25,000 nucleotides of DNA from Cryptomeria japonica (lineage: Eukaryota; Streptophyta; Pinopsida; Cupressales; Cupressaceae). The notes under the pieces are model-generated. The model searched no databases. It saw nothing but the letters and a program-made list of their open reading frames with translations, and was not told where the DNA came from. Shown piece by piece: positions 18,719 through 25,000 of this stretch (position 1 is the first letter of the stretch; the number at the start of each line of letters is the position of its first letter). The position numbers and the translations under genes are program-made. The stretch covers positions 120,001 through 145,000 of the forward strand of contig NW_026729166.1 in assembly GCF_030272615.1 (NCBI RefSeq), written 5' to 3'.

Positions 18719-18840
18719 TGTATGCTTCGATGGGTCGACTCCCCGGGTTGAGCGCACCGCGCCAACCTCAAAGACCCTACAGTATGGATGAAGTCGGAAG
18801 TTGGGTCCGATGACCGATTCGATACGTAGGCATATTGGCG

Positions 18841-19125
18841 AGGTCTGAATTTGTGTCCGATGACCTGCCATGCGCAGGAAGGCGGAATTTGGGTCCGATG
18901 ACCGAGTTGATGGCGTGCCATGCGCAGAAAGGCGGAATTTGGGTCCGATGACCGAGTTGATGTTGATGGCCCGCCATGCACAGGAAGGCGGAATTTGGGT
19001 CCGATGACCGATTTGAAGGCGTGCCATGCGCAGAAAGGCGGAGTTTGGGTCCGATGACCGAGTTGATATTGATGGCCCGCCATGCGCAGGAAGGCGGAAT
19101 TTGGGTCCGATGACCTGACATACGC
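18841..19125. repeat. Alternating 50/56-bp repeat array
   Basis: GGCGGAATTT (one copy GGCGGAGTTT) starts at 18881, 18931, 18987, 19037 and 19093, so spacings alternate 50, 56, 50, 56. The longer unit has a doubled GTTGAT or GATATTGAT and ends GGCCCGCCATGC; the shorter ends GGCGTGCCATGC. It is therefore a 106-bp dimer repeat. Each unit keeps TTTGGGTCCGATGACC, also found at the end of the 311-bp repeat, from which the array was probably built. Confidence 0.88.
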
Positions 19126-19233
19126 ATGGAGTCCGACTCGGGGGCCGATGTTCGATTCGATGACTTGCATTGTGGGTAAAGTCGGAAGTTGTGGTCTTTG
19201 ACCCGATTCGATGACCAGACTTCGGCTGCTTGA

Positions 19234-19263
19234 GAATCGGACAAATAACTTATATAGGGGAGG
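19234..19263 (+). promoter_or_regulatory. Pol I promoter-like box 11
   Basis: GAATCGGACAAATAACT then TATATAGGGGAGG. The stem-loop core starts at about +46 counted from the first G of GGGG. Confidence 0.78.
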
Positions 19264-19301
19264 TAGTGTTCTCGAGCATCCTCCCCCCGTGCCCGTTTAT
19301 G

Positions 19302-19369
19302 TCGATTGATGCTGGTGCTCGACTGGTTGGAGCGCTCGGATGCAAAAATCTTGCACCAGGATTTATCGA
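19302..19369 (+). other. Stem-loop after promoter box 11
   Basis: Left arm 19302-19318 (TCGATTGATGCTGGTGC) and right arm 19353-19369 (GCACCAGGATTTATCGA) pair at 14 of 17 positions. CGCTCGGAT is in the loop at 19333-19341. It is related to the stem-loops at 19741-19811 and 20219-20308, with compensatory changes. Confidence 0.7.
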
Positions 19370-19674
19370 TTGTGATGGACACGGCAAGTCTCCTGATTGC
19401 TATGCAGGAGCTCATCGTGAATCTCTATGCGGCCTTGGTATGGACTCGACCTGCGGAATGGTTCGGCAATGGTAGTCGCTCCAACACGTCCTTGCAATGG
19501 CCACAGAGGTGATTCGACTAGAGCTCCAGTCTAGCTTTTGGGTTGCTTGGCGGACTGGTATAGCCGCGATCGAGTTCCGGCCATGAACGTTTTAGATAGC
19601 TCTTGGGCTTTCTGGGACGGAAGTCGGAAGTTTGGGCTGTTGTCCGATTTGATGACCATTCTTCGGATGTGTGA

Positions 19675-19704
19675 GAATCGGACAAATAACTTATATAGGG
19701 GACT
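19675..19704 (+). promoter_or_regulatory. Pol I promoter-like box 12
   Basis: GAATCGGACAAATAACT then TATATAGGGGACT. It is the only box with GGGGAC instead of GGGGAG. Confidence 0.72.
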
Positions 19705-19740
19705 GTGTTGTCTCACGCAGCCCCCTCCGTGCCCCTCTAT

Positions 19741-19811
19741 CTCGACCGATGTTGGTGCTTGAAAGGGTTGGGATCGCTCGGATTTATAAACGTGCACCAC
19801 CATTTGTCGAG
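19741..19811 (+). other. Stem-loop after promoter box 12
   Basis: Left arm 19741-19758 (CTCGACCGATGTTGGTGC) and right arm 19794-19811 (GCACCACCATTTGTCGAG) pair at 15 of 18 positions. CGCTCGGAT is in the loop at 19775-19783. The distance from the promoter is about +44. Confidence 0.7.
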
Positions 19812-20164
19812 TGTGAGGGACGCGGCAGGTCTCCTAAATGCTATACGGGCGCTCTCTGAGAATCTCTATCCGGCCTCGACACAGACTAGTCTTGCTGAAT
19901 GGTTTGGCACTGGTAGTCGATCCAACACGTCGTTGTTGTGGCCGCCTAGGCGATTCGATTCGAGCCCCCGTCTAGCTTTTGGGTTGCTTGGCGGATTTTG
20001 CCCTATCCGCAAGTGAGCTCGGTCCCTAAACGTTCGAGAAACCCGATTGCTATGCGCCGACTCTCTTTCTTGCGAGCCTCCATCTAGCTTTTGGGTCTCT
20101 ACGGAACGGAAGTCGGAATCTGGGACCGTTGTTTGATTCGACGAGGCAGACTACGGTTGTGCGA

Positions 20165-20194
20165 GAATCGGACAAATAACTTATATAGGGGAGG
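20165..20194 (+). promoter_or_regulatory. Pol I promoter-like box 13, candidate pre-rRNA gene promoter
   Basis: GAATCGGACAAATAACT then TATATAGGGGAGG. This is the last full box before the 188-bp array and the only one followed by an almost perfect long hairpin, so it is the best candidate in the window for the gene promoter. The 188-bp array would then be in the 5' external transcribed spacer. A later promoter beyond position 25000 cannot be excluded. Confidence 0.7.
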
Positions 20195-20218
20195 TGTTGA
20201 CTGGAGCATTCTCCCCCG

Positions 20219-20308
20219 TGCCCCTCTAACTCGACCAATGCTGGCGCTCGAACGGTGGTAGCGCTCGGATTTTCGTTGAGCGCCAGCATTGGTCGATTTA
20301 GAGGGGCA
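20219..20308 (+). other. Long near-perfect inverted repeat after promoter box 13
   Basis: The left arm 20219-20253 (TGCCCCTCTAACTCGACC through GGCGCTCGAAC) is complementary to the right arm 20275-20308 (GTTGAGCGCC through TTTAGAGGGGCA) with one mismatch and one bulge over about 34 bp. The loop, 20254-20274, contains CGCTCGGAT at 20262-20270. A transcript from box 13 would carry it from about +32 to +121. It may be an RNA structure for processing or pausing, or a protein site on DNA. Confidence 0.85.
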
Positions 20309-20550
20309 TGCGAGATTCCCGAATGCTATGCGAGGGCTCTAACGGAAATGTCTATTGGTTTCGGTATGGATGCAATTGCGAGTGGTTCGGCAAAGGTAGT
20401 CGTTCCGATGCGTCCATGTCGTGGCCAAATCGATAATTCGATTTGAGCCCTCGTATAGCATTTGGGTCTCTCGATGTGATTCCGCATTCCAGTCCCTTTG
20501 GGCACTGCTTGAGCCGCATCCCAGGGGGTTCCCTTCCCAATAATCTGCCT

Positions 20551-23500
20551 CGCAACCCGATTGCTATGCGGTGAGGCTCCTCGGCCGCCTCGGAACTATC
20601 TGTGTATCAGACGCATCGCGGGATAAGGGGTTGGCAACGGTAGTCGCCCCAAGCGCGTCCGATGCTTGGACCATTCCGAGGCGGCCCTGAAGCCTCTTCC
20701 GTCTAGCCGTTGGGTCCTTCTCGCCGCATCCCTTGCCTCGCACCCCGATTGCTATGCGGTGAGGCTCCTCGGCCGCCTTGGAACTATCTGTGTATCAGAC
20801 GCATCGCGGGATAAGGGGTTGTCACTGGTAGTCGCCCCAAGCGCGTCCGATGCTTGGACCATTCCGAGGCGGCCCTGAAGCCTCTTCCGTCTAGCCGTTG
20901 GGTCCTTCTCGCCGCATCCCTCGACTCGCACCCCGATTGCTATGCGGTGAGGCTCCTCGGCCGCCTTGGAACTATCTGTGTATCGGACGCGTCGCGGGAT
21001 AAGGGGTTGTCACTGGTAGTCGCCCCAAGCGCGTCCGATGCTTGGACCATTCCGAGGCGGCCCTGAAGCCTCTTCCGTCTAGCCGTTGGGTCCTTCTCGC
21101 CGCATCCCTCGCCTCGCACCCCGATTGCTATGCGGTGAGGCTCCTCGGCCGCCTTGGAACTATCTGTGTATCGGACGCGTCGCGGGATAAGGGGTTGTCA
21201 CTGGTAGTCGCCCCAAGCGCGTGCGATGCATGGACCATTCCCAGGCGGCCCTGAAGCCTCTTCCGTCTAGCCGTTGGGTCCTTCTCGCCGCATCCCTCGC
21301 CTCGCACCCCGATTGCTATGCGGTGAGGCTCCTCGGCCGCCTTGGAACTATCTGTGTATCGGACGCGTCGCGGGATAAGGGGTTGTCACTGGTAGTCGCC
21401 CCAAGCGCGTCCGATGCTTGGACCATTCCGAGGCGGCCCTGAAGCCTCTTCCGTCTAGCCGTTGGGTCCTTCTCGCCGCATCCCTCGCCTCGCACCCCGA
21501 TTGCTATGCGGTGAGGCTCCTCGGCCGCCTTGGAACTATCTGTGTATCGGACGCGTCGCGGGATAAGGGGTTGTCACTGGTAGTCGCCCCAAGCGCGTCC
21601 GATGCTTGGACCATTCCGAGGCGGCCCTGAAGCCTCTTCCGTCTAGCCGTTGGGTCCTTCTCGCCGCATCCCTCGCCTCGCACCCCGATTGCTATGCGGT
21701 GAGGCTCCTCGGCCGCCTTGGAACTATCTGTGTATCGGACGCGTCGCGGGATAAGGGGTTGTCACTGGTAGTCGCCCCAAGCGCGTCCGATGCTTGGACC
21801 ATTCCGAGGCGGCCCTGAAGCCTCTTCCGTCTAGCCGTTGGGTCCTTCTCGCCGCATCCCTCGCCTCGCACCCCGATTGCTATGCGGTGAGGCTCCTCGG
21901 CCGCCTTGGAACTATCTGTGTATCGGACGCATCGCGGGATAAGGGGTTGTCACTGGTAGTCGCCCCAAGCGCGTCCGATGCTTGGACCATTCCGAGGCGG
22001 CCCTGAAGCCTCTTCCGTCTAGCCGTTGGGTCCTTCTCGCCGCATCCCTCGCCTCGCACCCCGATTGCTATGCGGTGAGGCTCCTCGGCCGCCTTGGAAC
22101 TATCTGTGTATCGGACGCGTCGCGGGATAAGGGGTTGTCACTGGTAGTCGCCCCAAGCGCGTCCGATGCTTGGACCATTCCGAGGCGGCCCTGAAGCCTC
22201 TTCCGTCTAGCCGTTGGGTCCTTCTCGCCGCATCCCTCGCCTCGCACCCCGATTGCTATGCGGTGAGGCTCCTCGGCCGCCTTGGAACTATCTGTGTATC
22301 GGACGCGTCGCGGGATAAGGGGTTGTCACTGGTAGTCGCCCCAAGCGCGTCCGATGCTTGGACCATTCCGAGGCGGACCTGAAGCCTCTTCCGTCTAGCC
22401 GTTGGGTCCTTCTCGCCGCATCCCTCGCCTGGCACCCCGATTGCTATGCGGTGAGGCTCCTCGGCCGCCTTGGAACTATCTGTGTATCGGACGCGTCGCG
22501 GGATAAGGGGTTGTCACTGGTAGTCGCCCCAAGCGCGTCCGATGCTTGGACCATTCCGAGGCGGCCCTGAAGCCTCTTCCGTCTAGCCGTTGGGTCCTTC
22601 TTGCCGCATCCCTCGCCTCGCACCCCGATTGCTATGCGGTGAGGCTCCTCGGCCGCCTTGGAACTATCTGTGTATCGGACGCGTCGCGGGATAAGGGGTT
22701 GTCACTGGTAGTCGCCCCAAGCGCGTCCGATGCTTGGACCATTCCGAGGCGGCCCTGAAGCCTCTTCCGTCTAGCCGTTGGGTCCTTCTCGCCGCATCCC
22801 TCGCCTCGCACCCCGATTGCTATGCGGTGAGGCTCCTCGGCCGCCTTGGAACTATCTGTGTATCGGACGCATCGCGGGATAAGGGGTTGTCACTGGTAGT
22901 CGCCCCAAGCGCGTCCGATGCTTGGACCATTCCGAGGCGGCCCTGAAGCCTCTTCCGTCTAGCCGTTGGGTCCTTCTCGCCGCATCCCTCGCCTCGCACC
23001 CCGATTGCTATGCGGTGAGGCTCCTCGGCCGCCTTGGAACTATCTGTGTATCGGACGCGTCGCGGGATAAGGGGTTGTCACTGGTAGTCGCCCCAAGCGC
23101 GTCCGATGCTTGGACCATTCCGAGGCGGACCTGAAGCCTCTTCCGTCTAGCCGTTGGGTCCTTCTCGCCGCATCCCTCGCCTCGCACCCCGATTGCTATG
23201 CGGTGAGGCTCCTCGGCCGCCTTGGAACTATCTGTGTATCGGACGCGTCGCGGGATAAGGGGTTGTCACTGGTAGTCGCCCCAAGCGCGTCCGATGCTTG
23301 GACCATTCCGAGGCGGCCCTGAAGCCTCTTCCGTCTAGCCGTTGGGTCCTTCTCGCCGCATCCCTCGCCTCGCACCCCGATTGCTATGCGGTGAGGCTCC
23401 TCGGCCGCCTTGGAACTATCTGTGTATCGGACGCGTCGCGGGATAAGGGGTTGTCACTGGTAGTCGCCCCAAGCGCGTCCGATGCTTGGACCATTCCGAG

Positions 23501-25000
23501 GCGGACCTGAAGCCTCTTCCCTCTAGCCGTTGGGGCTTTCTCGCCGCATCCCTCGCCTCGCACCCCGATTGCAATTCGGTGAGGCTCCTCGGCCGCCTTG
23601 GAACTATCTGTGTATCGGACGCATCGCGGGATAAGGGGTTGGCAGTGGTAGTCGCCCCAAGCGCGTCCGATGCTTGGACCATTCCGAGGCGGCCCTGCAG
23701 CCTCTTCCGTCTAGCCGTTGGGGCCATCTCGCTGCATCCCCCACCTCGCACCACGATTGCTATGCGGTGAGGCTCCTTGGCCGCCTCGGAACTATCTGTG
23801 TATCGGACGCATCGCGGGATAAGGGGTTGTCACTGGTAGTCGCCCCAAGCGCGTCCGATGCTTGGACTATTCCGAGGCGGCCCTGCAGCCTCTTCCGTCT
23901 AGCCGTTGGGGCCATCTCGCCGCATCCCCCAGCTCCTCGGCCGCCTCGGAACTATCTGTGTATCGGACGCATCGCGGGATAAGGGGTTGGCAGTGGTAGT
24001 CGCCCCAAGCGCGTTCGATGCTTGGACTATTCCGAGGCGGCCCCGCAGCCTCTTCCGTCTACCCTTTGGGGCCATCTCGCCGCATCCCTCGCCTCGCACC
24101 CCGATTGCTATGCGGTGAGGCTCCTCGGCCGCCTGGGAACTATCTTCGTATCGGATGCATCGCGGGATAAGGGGTTGTCACTGGTAGTCGCCCCAAGCGC
24201 GTCCGATGCTTGGACTATTCCGAGGCGGCCCTGTGGCCTCTTCCGTCTAGCCGTTGGGGCCATCTCGCCGCATCCCTCACCTCGCACCCCCATTGCTATG
24301 CGGTGAGGCTCCTCGGCCGCCTTGGAACTGTCTTCGTATCGGAAGCATCGCGGGATAAGGGGTTGTCACTGGTAGTCGCCCCAAGCGCGTCCGATGCTTG
24401 GACTATTCCGAGGCGGCCCTGCAGCCTCTTCCGTCTAGCCGTTGGGGCCATCTCGCCGCATCCCCCACCTCGCACCCGGATTGCTATGCGGTGAGGCTCC
24501 TCGGCCGCCTTGGAACTATCTTCGTATCGGACGCATCGCGGGATAAGGGGTTGTCACTGGTAGTCGCCCCAAGCGCGTCCGATGCTTGGACTATTCCGAC
24601 GCGGCCCTGTGGCCTCTTCCGTCTAGCCGTTGGGGCCATCTCGCCGCATCCCCCACCTCGCACCCCGATTGCTATGCGGTGAGGCTCCTCGGCCGCCTTG
24701 GAACCATCTTCGTATCGGACGCATCGCGGGATGAGGGGTTGTCACTGGTAGTCGCCCCAAGCGCGTCCGATGCTTGGACCATTCCGAGGCGGCCCTGAAG
24801 CCTCTTCCGTCTAGCCGTTGGGGCCTTCCCGCCCCATCCCTCGCCTCGCACCCCCGATTGCTATGCGGTGAGGCTCCTCGGCCGCCTTGGAACCATCTGT
24901 GTATCGGACGCATCGCGGGATAAGGGGTTGGCACTGGTAGTCGCCCCAAGCGCGTCCGATGCTTGGAGCATTCCGAGGTGGCCCTGAAGCCTCTTCCGTC
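20551..25000 (+). repeat. 188-bp tandem repeat array (about 24 copies)
   Basis: From 20561 the phrase TTGCTATGCGGTGAGGCTCC recurs every 188 bp to the end of the window. The exceptions are one unit shortened to 160 bp by a 28-bp deletion at about 23931 and one unit of 189 bp near 24850. Units contain TGTATCGGACGCGTCGCGGG, ATAAGGGGTTGTCACTGG, TAGTCGCCCCAAGCGCGTCC and GTCTAGCCGTTGGGTCC. Units between about 20.9 and 23.5 kb are nearly identical. The first unit and those from 23.5 kb on are more diverged (GGGGCCATCTCGCCGCATCC, TCTTCGTATCGG). Every unit has a 70-aa open frame, which I reject as a gene. The array runs past the right edge. Confidence 0.97.

Larger units (their letters stand above)
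17663..18836 (+). repeat. 311-bp spacer-promoter repeat array
   Basis: Nearly four units with promoter boxes exactly 311 bp apart (TATATA at 17773, 18084, 18395, 18706). Each unit runs GGTGCGCACCAAGGCGCTGG, GAGTTCGGAAGTTGGGGTCG, promoter, GGGTCGACTCCCC, GGTTGAGCGCACCGCGCC, CTCAAAGACCCTACGG, then two GTCGGAA-TTGGGTCCGATGACC words. The unit appears to be the 157-bp promoter unit plus about 154 bp of added sequence. Confidence 0.93.
19150..20550 (+). repeat. Three diverged 441-490-bp promoter units
   Basis: Promoter TATATA starts at 19251, 19692 and 20182. After each come CCCGTGCCC, a stem-loop with CGCTCGGAT in its loop, a TGCTAT word, TGGTT-GGCA-NGGTAGTCG, and a TAGC-TTTGGGT segment. The units are clearly related but far more diverged than those upstream. 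They differ from boxes 1-10 in reading AAATAACT rather than AAATAGCT before the core. The tail of the middle unit also contains CCCGATTGCTATGCG and a second ATCTAGCTTTTGGGTC, an apparent internal duplication. Confidence 0.82.

Noticed and set aside
20666-20878. 70-codon open frame repeated about two dozen times (starts MDHSEAALKPLPSSRW)
   Set aside because: It is phased with the 188-bp tandem repeat and crosses unit boundaries. Substitutions and the 28-bp deletion do not respect codons. There is no reason to think it is translated.
20551-25000. CRISPR-like regular repeats
   Set aside because: The 188-bp units are contiguous tandem repeats without unique spacers, and the setting is plant rDNA.

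Overview
This window looks like ribosomal-DNA intergenic spacer from a land plant. The 5S genes are of gymnosperm type, so a gymnosperm (ginkgo, cycad or conifer grade) is the best guess, but the taxon cannot be fixed from this sequence. I find no credible protein gene. The many long open frames lie in GC-rich tandem repeats that happen to lack stop codons on both strands. The recognisable genes are three 5S rRNA copies on the minus strand. The recognisable regulatory elements are 13 plant RNA polymerase I (Pol I) promoter-like boxes on the plus strand. This suggests a linked (L-type) 5S-35S arrangement with the 5S in opposite orientation to the 35S unit. The 25S gene would lie to the left and the 18S gene to the right, but neither is in view, so linkage remains an inference.

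Layout. (1) 1-14632: a higher-order tandem repeat of about 6.03-6.11 kb, with two full periods (1-6034, 6035-12142) and a truncated third (12143-14632). Each unit holds one 5S gene, an AT-richer low-repeat island, a C-rich CACCC block, a five-fold block of AT-rich hairpin modules, and a dense array of 74/207-bp repeats built around the palindrome GGTGCGCACC. (2) 14633-15845: a long degenerate CACCC/CACCTTGG array that extends the truncated third unit. (3) 15846-17033: short GTGCACC repeats, then six Pol I promoter-like boxes spaced 157 or 220 bp. (4) 17057-17662: a 38/52-bp minisatellite. (5) 17663-18836: 311-bp repeats with four promoter boxes. (6) 18841-19125: a 50/56-bp alternating array. 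(7) 19150-20550: three diverged 441-490-bp promoter units, each followed by a stem-loop with compensatory changes between units. (8) 20551-25000: about 24 copies of a 188-bp tandem repeat running off the right edge, probably 5' external transcribed spacer or further spacer.

Inferred working: the 5S copies would be transcribed leftwards by Pol III from internal control regions. The promoter boxes would fire rightwards as spacer promoters, and the last one (20165-20194) is the best candidate in this window for the pre-rRNA gene promoter. The most notable signals are the covarying stem-loop at about +44 after the last three promoters, the GGGGAG/CTCCCC complementarity that puts the start site of nearly every promoter box in a potential 5' hairpin, and functional divergence among the 5S copies (one broken terminator, one helix III substitution).
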